This document shows positions 1 through 8,545 of a stretch of 64,000 nt of DNA, piece by piece. Source of the DNA: Flammeovirga sp. EKP202. Its GTDB lineage: Bacteria > Bacteroidota > Bacteroidia > Cytophagales > Flammeovirgaceae. The notes under the pieces were generated by a model. It had not been told where the DNA came from. It made no database searches and saw only the letters and a list, made by a program, of their open reading frames with translations. The first letter of the stretch is position 1, and every line of letters starts with the position of its first letter. Position numbers and translations under genes: made by a program. The stretch covers positions 27,176 to 91,175 of the forward strand of contig NZ_JACVVP010000030.1 of NCBI RefSeq assembly GCF_014534745.1, given 5' to 3'.

Positions 1-41
1 CTTGATGGTTGATAATAATTTGGTATTACAATGCATTTAGT

Positions 42-1052
42 ATGAAAACAGATAAACTTTTATTCAAGACAAGAGAACAGGTTTACCACTTTTTCTATGG
101 TTTTATACTATGGTTTCTTGCATTTTCCCATGCCTTATATCTTAAAGATTATTTCTTTCACGAAATACTTTCATTTTCTCAATTGATAAGAACAGTAGGG
201 GAAGTGTTATCCATATCGTTTGTGATTTCTTTTGCTAATCTTACGTTTAGATCCAGCTTAAAGTCGATTTTGAAAGATAAGATTACACCTACTTCGTTAA
301 TCGTATTACTTTATATTTTAGAGGTAGGATTAAGCGTTTTATTGATTATGATCGTCGATTTAATCCAACAAAATGAAGTACAGCCTATACCACTATTTAC
401 TTACATCATTCCTTTAAAAATATATGAATTGTATCTCTTGGAAGTTGATAATATGATAGGTCCTTTTCATCTCAAAAAGCTTTTTCATGACAAATACCTC
501 AAACCAAAAATGGAGGAAAGAGTATTTCTTTTCGCAGATCTGGTTGATTCCACCAAAATAGCGGAACAATTAGGACCGGAAAAATACAGTCAATTTTTAA
601 AAGAGAGCTTTGAAAAGTTTGCCGTGGTCTACGATTATTTTGGAGATATTTTCCAATATGTAGGTGATGAAGTGGTGATCACTTGGAAAGCAAGTCCAAA
701 GCATAAAAACTGCTACATTAATGGAGCACTAGCCTGTAGAAATGCATTGGAACAAAGTAAAAATGATTTCTTAAATCAATATGGAATTTCACCCCAGTTT
801 AGGTTCTCTTTGCATAAGGGAAAAGTAATTTCAACGACCATTGGAAAGTACAAAAAGGAAGTAAGTTTTCATGGTGAAGCAATCAATATCACCTCCAGAA
901 TTCAAGAGTTTAATAAAGCATTGGGAATTGAAATGATTTTTTCAGAAACGGTTTTAGAAAGTATTCAGAATATGGAATATAAAATTGAATTTCTTGGTAC
1001 AAAGAAGATTAGAGGAATTAAGGAAAAGTTGGGGCTATATACTATCAATTAA
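42..1052 (+). CDS. Membrane-bound class III adenylate/guanylate cyclase
   Basis: The N-terminal half (about residues 18-135) holds four hydrophobic segments. The C-terminal half is a class III nucleotidyl cyclase catalytic domain. It has the first metal aspartate in FADLVDST (D166), the second in QYVGDEV (D209), and the transition-state pair N282 and R286 in the segment INITSR. It should therefore make cAMP or cGMP at the inner face of the membrane; the nucleotide cannot be decided by eye. The ATG at 42 is chosen over an in-frame TTG at 9, because a stop lies just before the TTG and the residues in between are not membrane-like. It stands alone, with no HAMP or PAS domain, and no effector gene is adjacent. 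Confident on fold, less on product. Confidence 0.88.
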   Translation: MKTDKLLFKTREQVYHFFYGFILWFLAFSHALYLKDYFFHEILSFSQLIRTVGEVLSISFVISFANLTFRSSLKSILKDKITPTSLIVLLYILEVGLSVLLIMIVDLIQQNEVQPIPLFTYIIPLKIYELYLLEVDNMIGPFHLKKLFHDKYLKPKMEERVFLFADLVDSTKIAEQLGPEKYSQFLKESFEKFAVVYDYFGDIFQYVGDEVVITWKASPKHKNCYINGALACRNALEQSKNDFLNQYGISPQFRFSLHKGKVISTTIGKYKKEVSFHGEAINITSRIQEFNKALGIEMIFSETVLESIQNMEYKIEFLGTKKIRGIKEKLGLYTIN

Positions 1053-1168
1053 TTCAATTGTGTAATATAATTTAGTATTACTCATTTTATCTATTTATTT
1101 TCGCACCATCAAAAAAGGGGTAGAATGATTTATTTTAACTCTATAGAAAACACCGAAACTGACTAAAA

Positions 1169-1714
1169 ATGACCTTAAACCAACTATTAGTAGAGTTCTA
1201 CAGAGCAAATGGAATTCCAGATGATGGAGGAATTAATGATAAAACATTTGACATTAATATCTTCGGTTTAATTCTGACAATGCCTAATCCTCAATTCAGA
1301 AAAGAGGCATTGCATATCCATGACATCCAACACCTATTAAATGATTGCGATACATCTTGGGAAGGAGAAGGGTATATATGTGGATGGGAAATCGCAACAG
1401 GAATGTGGAAGTATTTTCTATTAGGTATGCTTAGCCTCTGGGCAATGGGATATGTATTATGGATGCATCCAAAATCGGTATTGGAAGGCTTTAAAAAGGG
1501 ATTAAACGATAAAGGGGTTATTGATTTGAAAATCAGCAAAGAAGATTTTATGAAAATGGAATTTGATGAGCTGAAAAGTTTAATCAAAAAGGATAAAAAA
1601 ACGACCATGGGGTTGGCTCAATGGGCTCAATTTATTTTTTGGATATTCGTTAGTGAAGTTGTATTTCTTTTCCCTTTGTTACTGTTAGGTCTTGGTATTT
1701 ATTTTTTGGTTTGA
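1169..1714 (+). CDS. Small membrane protein with a Coq4-like metal motif
   Basis: This is a 181-residue protein that I do not recognise by name. Residues 51-67 match the pattern HDxxH-x11-E (HDIQH, then E67 exactly 11 residues on), which is the conserved metal-ligand motif of the Coq4 ubiquinone-biosynthesis family. Behind it lie a hydrophobic segment (about 81-99), a charged middle part rich in lysine, and a long hydrophobic C-terminus (about 152-181). Coq4 proteins are usually soluble or peripheral, so the membrane segments are unusual. The gene stands between the cyclase and the DUF6940-like gene, 47 bases before the latter, and could be co-transcribed with it. The link to Coq4 rests on this motif and is tentative. 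Confidence 0.7.
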   Translation: MTLNQLLVEFYRANGIPDDGGINDKTFDINIFGLILTMPNPQFRKEALHIHDIQHLLNDCDTSWEGEGYICGWEIATGMWKYFLLGMLSLWAMGYVLWMHPKSVLEGFKKGLNDKGVIDLKISKEDFMKMEFDELKSLIKKDKKTTMGLAQWAQFIFWIFVSEVVFLFPLLLLGLGIYFLV

Positions 1715-1761
1715 TATTGGCATTCGTATCAAGTTTAAAATGATCAATCCCCATTATTTTC

Positions 1762-2358
1762 ATGTTTTCATTCATTATTCTTGGTAAAAACGAACATGCT
1801 GCAAGGCTAAAAATTCAGTATGGAGAAAAGAAACTGTCTTTTAAAGAAGTTTTTAACCTTTGGAAGACAGACCGTTTATTTGTAGACTTTTATTCAGAGG
1901 AACTGCTAAAAATAATAGGAAAAGCCTTCTTCTGGGAGCACCCTCCTTTATTACAAAATAACCTTGATAGGGATTACGAACTCGTAATTCGAAAAACAAG
2001 AAGTTACGATAATAAAACCATCAACGATTTGGCATTTCAAGAACACTTTAATACTGATGAAAAAGTGGCTGTTTTTTATAATCTAGGTAAAAATGCTAAA
2101 TTGATAGTTCCCGTCGTCGAGGAAAGTGATAAGGAGATTTACAAACACATAGGTATTTTTATGGATCAAGGTGATTCATCTCAAATCAGAGCATTGTTTT
2201 GTGAGATTGGAAATCAAATGTTTTATGAATTGGAAACTGGAAAACAAATTTGGCTAAATACAGCAGGCTTAGGTGTACTTTGGCTTCATATTAGATTAGA
2301 TACTCGACCTAAATATTATAAGACCAAACATTATAAAAACCGTCAATTTTTTGATTGA
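1762..2358 (+). CDS. DUF6940-like conserved protein of unknown function
   Basis: A soluble 198-residue protein without signal peptide or membrane segment. Two parts look conserved: an aromatic segment with EHPPLL near residues 65-70, and a C-terminal block where TAGLGVLWLHIRLDTRPKYY precedes the end. This C-terminal pattern (glycine-rich turn, WLHxRLD, RPKYY) is what I remember of the DUF6940 family, so I assign it there tentatively. No function is known to me. The gene follows the Coq4-like membrane protein by 47 bases on the same strand; downstream comes a separately oriented promoter region for the AraC gene. Start ATG at 1762. Confidence 0.7.
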   Translation: MFSFIILGKNEHAARLKIQYGEKKLSFKEVFNLWKTDRLFVDFYSEELLKIIGKAFFWEHPPLLQNNLDRDYELVIRKTRSYDNKTINDLAFQEHFNTDEKVAVFYNLGKNAKLIVPVVEESDKEIYKHIGIFMDQGDSSQIRALFCEIGNQMFYELETGKQIWLNTAGLGVLWLHIRLDTRPKYYKTKHYKNRQFFD

Positions 2359-2509
2359 TATGTGTACTTATCAATATCAAAACAATCATATTGGTTAGAA
2401 TAGACAGATCAATTAAATTAACCTTTTTTCTAAGGTCATTTCTCGTGTAATTCAATCGAAATCCTTTCATTCAGTTTACCTTATTTCTAAATGAAATTGC
2501 TTGAGTAAT

Positions 2510-3421
2510 ATGAAACACTTCAAAACCATATCAGAATATTATAAATCCATAGGTCTTTCGGAACCTGATCACCCGCATTTTGATATAAAAAGTTTTGAAG
2601 AAAATATGGGAAAGGTGAAAACAAAAATGCTCCCTTTCAGACATGAATTTTATTTTATAGGATTGAGAATAGAAGGGAAAGGGCAAACTCATTTAGGGCA
2701 TAGTACAGAACTGCCTGAAGGTATTTCTATTTTTTTTAATTCACCTTTTCAAATCATTTCTTGGGATCATTCACCTGATTGGGAAGGATACTATGTCCTA
2801 TTCTCACAAGACTTTTTGGCTTCTTCTTACCGCTTTGAGAAGTTGCTGGATGATTACCCTTTCTTAAAAATAGATCAGGCAGTTCCTTTTGAAATAGATA
2901 AAGATGAACTACCTGATATTTTAAATATTTACGAGAAAATAAAAGAGGAGTATACAAATGAAAGGGAAGATAAAATCAGTTTTATTGAAATATATGTGTT
3001 GCTTCTTTTAAATCAGGTCAAGAGAGTTTTCAACAAGAGCAAAGACAAAGACAAAATCAATAACAGTATACAAAAAGCAGATTTAGCCCATTTATCGCGA
3101 TTTGAAACTTTGGTTGAAAGTAGTTTTTATCCTGATGCTGAAGTGGACGAAAAGGCTAACTTACATTCTCCTGCCTACTATGCAGAAATCTTAAATATCC
3201 ATCCCAATCACCTGAATGCAGTAGTAAAATCTATTACTGGTCAAACTGCTTTAAATTATATCCACAATCATATCTTGAAGTTAGCCAAGGCCGCATTATC
3301 TCAAACCAGTAGCAGTGCAAAAGAAATTGCCTACAGTCTTTACTTCGATTCCCCAAGTCATTTCGGAGCATTTTTTAAGAAAAATACAGGCTTGACACCA
3401 ATAGCTTACCGGAAAAAATAA
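2510..3421 (+). CDS. AraC-family transcriptional regulator
   Basis: The C-terminal 100 residues form the double helix-turn-helix of AraC/XylS regulators: first HTH around the segment SPAYYAEILNIHPNHLNAVV, second around AKEIAYSLYFDSPSHFGAFF, ending with the family's typical FKKNTGLTPIAYRK. The N-terminal 190 residues resemble a cupin-like sensing domain of Bacteroidota AraC proteins. The ATG at 2510 is preferred over the TTG three codons upstream. The SDR dehydrogenase and the Old Yellow Enzyme genes follow on the same strand, so it probably controls them, perhaps in response to a small electrophile; this is an inference from position. A Bacteroidota-type promoter lies just after its stop codon and would serve the SDR gene. 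Confidence 0.92.
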   Translation: MKHFKTISEYYKSIGLSEPDHPHFDIKSFEENMGKVKTKMLPFRHEFYFIGLRIEGKGQTHLGHSTELPEGISIFFNSPFQIISWDHSPDWEGYYVLFSQDFLASSYRFEKLLDDYPFLKIDQAVPFEIDKDELPDILNIYEKIKEEYTNEREDKISFIEIYVLLLLNQVKRVFNKSKDKDKINNSIQKADLAHLSRFETLVESSFYPDAEVDEKANLHSPAYYAEILNIHPNHLNAVVKSITGQTALNYIHNHILKLAKAALSQTSSSAKEIAYSLYFDSPSHFGAFFKKNTGLTPIAYRKK

Positions 3422-3462
3422 CGATACTTTGAAATCTGACATTCCTGCTTTGAAATCAAAGA

Positions 3463-3491
3463 TTTGAACTATTTTCATCAAACTACCTTTG
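3463..3491 (+). promoter_or_regulatory. Bacteroidota-type promoter before the SDR gene
   Basis: TTTG at 3463-3466 is followed after 17 bases by TACCTTTG at 3484-3491. This matches the -33/-7 pattern of the Bacteroidota primary sigma factor (TTG, spacer, TAnnTTTG). Transcription would start near 3497, about 85 bases upstream of the SDR start codon. Confidence 0.6.
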
Positions 3492-3583
3492 TAACATAGA
3501 AACACAAATTAAATCGATAGTAAATAATCATTGATACTTTCTGATCATCTGTGTTTTATGTTGCAAAATAAAATTATCCAAAG

Positions 3584-4327
3584 ATGAAAGAGTTCGAAAA
3601 TAAAGTAATCGTATTGAGTGGTTCAGCATCAGGTATTGGAGCCTCGACAGTAAAGCTATTTATAAGTGAAGGAGCAAAAGTTATTGGCGTTGATTTGGCA
3701 AGTTCTGAAAAGACAGCAGAGGAGGTGAAGCATGAATTAGGCAGTTTTGATTATATAGAAGGAGATGTTAGTAAAGAGGCTACTTGGGAGAGTGTTGCCA
3801 AATTAGCAGAGGAAAAAGGAGGGGCTGATGTACTGATCAATATTGCTGGATATAGTATGTTGGAGGATAATGCAGAAACACTAAGCGTAGAACTTTGGGA
3901 TAAACTGATGGATGTCAACCTAAAAGGAAGTTGGTTGTCGGCGAAACATTTACTCCCTCAATTAAAACAAAAAGAACGTGCGGCGATTGTAAATACTTCA
4001 TCTGCAACGGGCATCATTGGCGTTCCGAATCATGCGGCCTATAGTATGTCAAAAGGAGGACTAAATGCTTTGACTCGTCAGTTAGCAGTAGATTATGCAA
4101 AGTATAATGTGAGAGTAAATGCAATTGCTCCAGGGCCAGTTAGAACACCCATGATGAGTACAAATACAAAAGAAGCAATGGCTGAAATCGTAAATGCTGT
4201 TCCATTGAAAAGAATAGCAGAACCAGAAGAAATTGCAGCAATATTACGATTCCTTGCTTCAAAAGCGGCAAGTTCAATTACAGGTGTGATTCTTCCTGTA
4301 GAAGGAGGGATGAGTATTGCCATGTAG
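3584..4327 (+). CDS. SDR-family NAD(P)-dependent dehydrogenase
   Basis: A classical short-chain dehydrogenase/reductase of normal length (247 residues). The nucleotide-binding motif GSASGIG lies at residues 13-19, the NxAG motif at 86-89, and the catalytic triad is S140, Y153 and K157 (YSMSK). The C-terminal motif PGPVRTPM follows the active site, as in the family. D37 after the second beta strand favours NAD over NADP, although this is only a tendency. Substrate unknown; the enzyme should oxidise an alcohol or reduce a ketone. It lies between the AraC regulator and the ene-reductase, suggesting a small detoxification or catabolic module acting on carbonyl compounds. Confidence 0.92.
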   Translation: MKEFENKVIVLSGSASGIGASTVKLFISEGAKVIGVDLASSEKTAEEVKHELGSFDYIEGDVSKEATWESVAKLAEEKGGADVLINIAGYSMLEDNAETLSVELWDKLMDVNLKGSWLSAKHLLPQLKQKERAAIVNTSSATGIIGVPNHAAYSMSKGGLNALTRQLAVDYAKYNVRVNAIAPGPVRTPMMSTNTKEAMAEIVNAVPLKRIAEPEEIAAILRFLASKAASSITGVILPVEGGMSIAM

Positions 4328-4494
4328 TGCTGGAGTCAGCCAACATAAAACATCAATCTGATATTTTAGTTACACATGAATGACTTCTTTTTAGAGCAGG
4401 TATGAAATATATTTTTTTACTAAATGAGATGTTTCAATTGTGCTCTTAATCTAACAAATCAATTATTCAACTAAACATCAACTCAGAAAAAATA

Positions 4495-5595
4495 ATGAAA
4501 ACAGATATGATATTCTCACCGTTTGAATACAACGGTTTTAAGACCACAAACAGAATTGCAATGGCTCCAATGACAAGAGCTAGATCAAAAGAAGGTGAAG
4601 TGGTTACTGATTTAGCACCTTTATATTATTCACAAAGAGCAAGCGCTGGATTGATAATTACTGAAGGTGTGCCCGTTTCAGAAGAAGCAAGAGGCTATGC
4701 AATGACCCCGGGTATTTATACACAAGCACAAATAGAAGCTTGGAAAAAAGTAACTGCAGCGGTTCATGAAAAAGGAGGTAAGATCTTCATTCAGTTATGG
4801 CATGTAGGTCGAAGAGCAACAAAAAGCACCACAAACGGAGTGACGCCTTTAGCTCCTTCAGCTACAAAGATTCCAGATAAAGTTTACGCCTCATTAGGAG
4901 ATGGTACTTTTGGTATGGTGGAAACGGATATGCCTAAAGCAATGACTTTGGAAGATATCGAACGAACCAAAAATGATTTTCTCATCGCCTCTCAAAATGC
5001 CATAGAAGCTGGTTTTGATGGAGTAGAAATACATGGTGCACATGGATACCTTTTTGATCAATTTTTAAGAAAAGACACCAACCATAGAAATGACAATTAT
5101 GGCGGAAGCGTTGAAAATAGAATCCGTTTTACTATGGAAACAGTAGAACTTCTAGTCAATGCAATAGGTGCAGATAAAGTGGGGCTTAGAATATCACCAT
5201 TCTTAGGTGAGGGAGACAGTTACGATGTAGATATGCCCGAAACGGCACTGTTACTTATGGATAAATTACAACCATTGGATCTTGCTTACTTACACTTTTC
5301 TGAAAATGTGGCAAACTTTGTAAAAGTACCGGATTCCTACAGAGACAAAATTCGAGAGATTTATTCTAACCCTATCATTCTTTGTGGTAATTACAACAAA
5401 GAAGATGCTAACCAAATGATCGAAAAAGGTTGGGCGGATATGGTCGCTTTTGGAAGACCTTATATTGTTAATCCTGACCTAGTAGAGCGCTTTAAAAATA
5501 ACTATCCTCTAACAGAAGTTTCGGCTGAAAACTCTAGTTCATTTTATGGTGGAGGAGCTGAAGGTTACACGGATTATCCTGTGTATCAGAAGTAA
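4495..5595 (+). CDS. Alkene reductase, Old Yellow Enzyme family (NemA-like)
   Basis: An FMN-dependent ene-reductase of the OYE family (366 residues, the usual length). Visible marks are the N-terminal MAPMTRAR (residues 23-30), the substrate-binding histidines H180 and H183 in the motif GVEIHGAHGYLFDQF, followed by NYGGSVENR, and the FMN phosphate region ending with FGRPYI. It reduces activated C=C bonds of enones, maleimides or nitro compounds using NAD(P)H. The gene is 167 bases after the SDR gene and closed by a strong terminator. The AraC regulator upstream suggests induction by electrophiles. Close relatives are called N-ethylmaleimide reductase or 12-oxophytodienoate reductase; the true substrate cannot be read from sequence. 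Confidence 0.95.
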   Translation: MKTDMIFSPFEYNGFKTTNRIAMAPMTRARSKEGEVVTDLAPLYYSQRASAGLIITEGVPVSEEARGYAMTPGIYTQAQIEAWKKVTAAVHEKGGKIFIQLWHVGRRATKSTTNGVTPLAPSATKIPDKVYASLGDGTFGMVETDMPKAMTLEDIERTKNDFLIASQNAIEAGFDGVEIHGAHGYLFDQFLRKDTNHRNDNYGGSVENRIRFTMETVELLVNAIGADKVGLRISPFLGEGDSYDVDMPETALLLMDKLQPLDLAYLHFSENVANFVKVPDSYRDKIREIYSNPIILCGNYNKEDANQMIEKGWADMVAFGRPYIVNPDLVERFKNNYPLTEVSAENSSSFYGGGAEGYTDYPVYQK

Positions 5596-5616
5596 TCAAT
5601 AAATTACATATTGTAT

Positions 5617-5662
5617 AATAGACCTCTTTTAATATCCTCTTAAAAGAGGTCTATTTTTTTTA
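5617..5662 (+). terminator. Rho-independent terminator after the ene-reductase
   Basis: A 14-base perfect inverted repeat (AATAGACCTCTTTT at 5617-5630, its complement at 5642-5655) with an 11-base loop, running into a T tract to 5661. Confidence 0.9.
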
Positions 5663-5765
5663 TCTGAATAAATATCCAGTTGCTATTTTTCTACTACTTT
5701 GAAAGAACCTTTGTGAAAAGATTGATAATCTGTAATTTCATTGGCGTTCAATTGAAAATGATAAT

Positions 5766-6812
5766 ATGAAGTTAACCAAGTCACAAGCCTTAGCCATTGA
5801 AAACGTTTTAGAATATATCCATACTGCAAAGGGTAAATCCATGGATACAATCGAGATGATTTTATATCAATCCAACATCAATAAAACGGTATCAGATCTG
5901 TATTTTAAGAATGTAAAGGAAACTTCTCAAATCGCAATGCATTTTCACCCTGACCGTATTTATTCAGAAGGAATAACTGTAATTGAGGGATTGATACAAT
6001 CCGGTAGATACAAGAATCAATATGAAACCAATATCTCGGCAGGGAGTGTTTCTGCATTTACAGGTGGAGGCCGTGATACTTGGGAAAGTAAGGTTTTTAA
6101 AAAGGCATATCGCTCTACAGCTCCAAAAGAACGCCCCAAATACGGTGCATTAAACTTAACGATGACAAGTGATGGACCAGCTCCTAGATTTGGTTCTTGT
6201 TATTTTTTATTGAAACCTGAAGTAAGCCAAAGAGCAACTTTCACTTATGGAGATACTTATGATTTTCCTAAGGAGATAGGTACAATTGATTATTTTGAAT
6301 TAATACATGAGGGAGTTTTTAAGGATTTATTCACAAGAGAAATGGCCTTGGGAGCAACGAAGTTAACAGTTGAAGATTTTATGGTTCTGATCAATACGTC
6401 TCTTTCTCAATTTCAAAAAAACTCAGCTTTCATACCTGCTTCAAAAAACCTTGATTTTTATATAGAAACACAGATTCATGGAGATGTTTTGTTGGAAAGG
6501 GATGTCGATAAATTAGTAGCAGATCGTTCTTATCTAAATACTGAATTCGAGAGCCTTTTTAAGGCACTATGTGAGAAATATAATATAGCATTGGTTTGGA
6601 ATGCAGGACTAGAATTAGATGTTAGCGACTTTCCTTCAAACTTTAGAGGACCGGAGGTACCCGAGTATGCTAAGAAGTTTGGAAAGGACAGAAAGTTAAA
6701 TGCTTATTTACTAGGTAAAGCTGCTAAAGATATCGGTAGGGACCGTGAAAGTTTGCAGATGTTGAAGTATTTGTGGCATTGTATTGTGAGGTTTGGAAAC
6801 ATCATAAAATGA
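5766..6812 (+). CDS. DUF3626 domain-containing protein
   Basis: A 348-residue soluble protein that fits the DUF3626 family. Recognisable parts are HFHPDR (residues 59-64), the stretch GRYKNQYETNISAG, the RPKYGALNL segment and the histidine in THGDV-like QIHGDVLL. Function unknown. Some relatives sit with mobile or toxin-like genes, but here the neighbours are ordinary metabolic genes. The start ATG is 104 bases after the ene-reductase terminator, so it has its own promoter. Some 120 bases of noncoding DNA separate it from the isochorismatase gene. Confidence 0.85.
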   Translation: MKLTKSQALAIENVLEYIHTAKGKSMDTIEMILYQSNINKTVSDLYFKNVKETSQIAMHFHPDRIYSEGITVIEGLIQSGRYKNQYETNISAGSVSAFTGGGRDTWESKVFKKAYRSTAPKERPKYGALNLTMTSDGPAPRFGSCYFLLKPEVSQRATFTYGDTYDFPKEIGTIDYFELIHEGVFKDLFTREMALGATKLTVEDFMVLINTSLSQFQKNSAFIPASKNLDFYIETQIHGDVLLERDVDKLVADRSYLNTEFESLFKALCEKYNIALVWNAGLELDVSDFPSNFRGPEVPEYAKKFGKDRKLNAYLLGKAAKDIGRDRESLQMLKYLWHCIVRFGNIIK

Positions 6813-6931
6813 TACTCCTTCAAATGATTTATTGTAGCCCATCGAAGAATTCTTTAAATTGATGATAGTGAAAAGTAACTATAAAGTGCTAAGAACTTAT
6901 ATTTTTAAACTCAAAGACAAATAGATAAAAT

Positions 6932-7471
6932 ATGCTAAACGTTGAATATACGGGTTTAATCTTGGTAGATGTACAAGGTAACCTGGCAAGAAAAGTACAT
7001 GAAAGCGAAGCCACAATTAAGAATATAAAAAATCTTTTGAAGGGGTGTCAGATCTTGGATATACCAGTGGTATGGTTGGAACAAAACCCTGATGGATTAG
7101 GAAGTACAATTGAAGAAATAGCAGAACATATTATTGACAATGCCCCTATTGGAAAGTTTTGCTTTAATGCTATGGCTGAAAAAGAAGTGGAGAATAAGAT
7201 TAAAGCACTCAATAAGCAAAACTGGATTATTTGTGGCATTGAAGCTCACATTTGTGTGTATCAAACAGTGATGGGACTGATTGGAAAAAACTATACCGTA
7301 GAGGTGGTTGCAGATGCAATTTCATCTAGAAAAGAGGAAAATATAGATGTCGCTTTACGTAAATTTGAAAGAGCAGGAGTAGGCATCACTAATGTTGAAA
7401 TGTGTCTTTATGAATTAATGAGAACTTCAAAGAGAAAAGAATTTAAGGAGATCTTGTCTTTAATAAAATAA
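6932..7471 (+). CDS. Isochorismatase-family cysteine hydrolase
   Basis: A cysteine hydrolase of the isochorismatase/nicotinamidase fold (179 residues). The catalytic triad can be seen as D13 (LVDVQ), K75 (GKFCF) and C108 in the segment EAHICVYQT. The metal-binding residues of true nicotinamidases are not evident, so this is more like the YcaC-type hydrolases of unknown substrate. The gene stands alone between DUF3626 and a small membrane protein, without siderophore genes, which argues against a role in enterobactin-type synthesis. Confidence 0.88.
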   Translation: MLNVEYTGLILVDVQGNLARKVHESEATIKNIKNLLKGCQILDIPVVWLEQNPDGLGSTIEEIAEHIIDNAPIGKFCFNAMAEKEVENKIKALNKQNWIICGIEAHICVYQTVMGLIGKNYTVEVVADAISSRKEENIDVALRKFERAGVGITNVEMCLYELMRTSKRKEFKEILSLIK

Positions 7472-7567
7472 ATATTTTGTAAGTCAAATTTTGAAGATGT
7501 ATACGTAACCTAATGAGTCCATTAAACGTAGTTTAAGCATTAGTTAAAGCAATACAAAATAAATAAC

Positions 7568-8035
7568 ATGATGAGTCCTGAAGTACCAATTATTATTCTA
7601 ATCCTTTCCATACCAGTCTATTTTGTTTGTCTATGGAGCATGAAAAAGCTGAATATAGGCACAATCAAAAACAGAAAGAAATTGGCTTTGATTCCTACAG
7701 TGATCGTCAGTCCAATCGTTTATGTTGGACTAATTTTGACTTGGATAGCTTCTGTTAGCTACTACCCATCAAGAGATTTTACACAAAGCCAATGGAATGC
7801 TAATGTAGAGCAACGTTATGAGTTGTCAGAAGATATTATCCAAAGTAAAATGTTGATAGGTAAATCTCTGGATGAGGTCATCACTGTTTTGGGGACAGGC
7901 TATTTATCCAAACAAGAAGACAAAATTATTTATGAATTGGGTTTTGTACCTGCGCTCTTTGGAATAGATCCTGACTTCTTGGAAATCAAATTAAATAATG
8001 GAATTGTAGTAAGTGTAAGGCAGTACCAAGGTTAA
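7568..8035 (+). CDS. Small membrane protein of unknown function
   Basis: 155 residues with two hydrophobic segments (about 4-24 and 40-62) and a C-terminal soluble part. This part contains LIGKSLDEVITVLG, a pattern (hydrophobic-GKS-x-DEV-xx-LG) shared with many small lipoproteins of the SmpA/BamE-like type, followed by alternating beta strands. I do not know a name for it. It could sit in the inner membrane with the tail in the periplasm. Two ATG codons lie in tandem at 7568 and 7571. The downstream DNA contains no gene but a copy of a dispersed structured repeat. Confidence 0.7.
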   Translation: MMSPEVPIIILILSIPVYFVCLWSMKKLNIGTIKNRKKLALIPTVIVSPIVYVGLILTWIASVSYYPSRDFTQSQWNANVEQRYELSEDIIQSKMLIGKSLDEVITVLGTGYLSKQEDKIIYELGFVPALFGIDPDFLEIKLNNGIVVSVRQYQG

Positions 8036-8090
8036 AATAAAGTGTCATTGATTTTTTGACTTATTACACTGTAGACTAAATTATCGTGTT

Positions 8091-8453
8091 CAGAAATCAG
8101 GAGATTCCTGATGATATGAAGGACACGAATGACGCTTACGCTTAACATTCGCGCTATTGAGCTTTCTACCATTTTAGTTTGGTAGTATTCCCCTGGCATT
8201 GAAGGGAAAAGCGTAAAGAATTCCATGTATTGAGCCGTTAAAAATGATTTTGCTGTTTGAGCATCTCAAAACGATGAAGTTTTGATCGAGTTATCTTTTT
8301 AATGGGCGAGAGAAATGGAATTTAGCTTTTGACTTCTAAGCCTAGATTTTTTGCTTCGTTTTTCATCAATGGAAAAATGAAGAAGAAGGAAGTTTGAAAG
8401 TTGACCCTATAAATGCTTGTAAAAAGGCCGATATAAAGATGAAGATAATTTAG
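8091..8453. repeat. Structured dispersed repeat, copy 1
   Basis: About 360 bases that align over their whole length with 36706-37049. Blocks of near identity alternate with diverged parts: the block from 8224 to 8261 is almost base-for-base the same in copy 2, as are 8317-8341 and 8400-8430. Variable parts form hairpins in both copies: here 8266-8285 (TCAAAAC, 6-base loop, GTTTTGA) and about 8354-8383. It contains no believable gene; a 64-codon open frame on the minus strand overlapping its start has no coding look. It fills most of the 510 bases between the membrane protein and the lipoprotein gene. Confidence 0.8.
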
Positions 8454-8545
8454 TTTAAAATGTACTTTCCTTAACAAAAACATTGTCAAACTTCTTTTTC
8501 AACTGTCTTATTTGTAAGTGTTTAATACTTATTTAAAATAATAAA

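Noticed and set aside
8032..8226. 64-codon open frame on the minus strand
   Set aside because: It lies within and beside the structured repeat, differs in the second copy by many indels and has no coding pattern.
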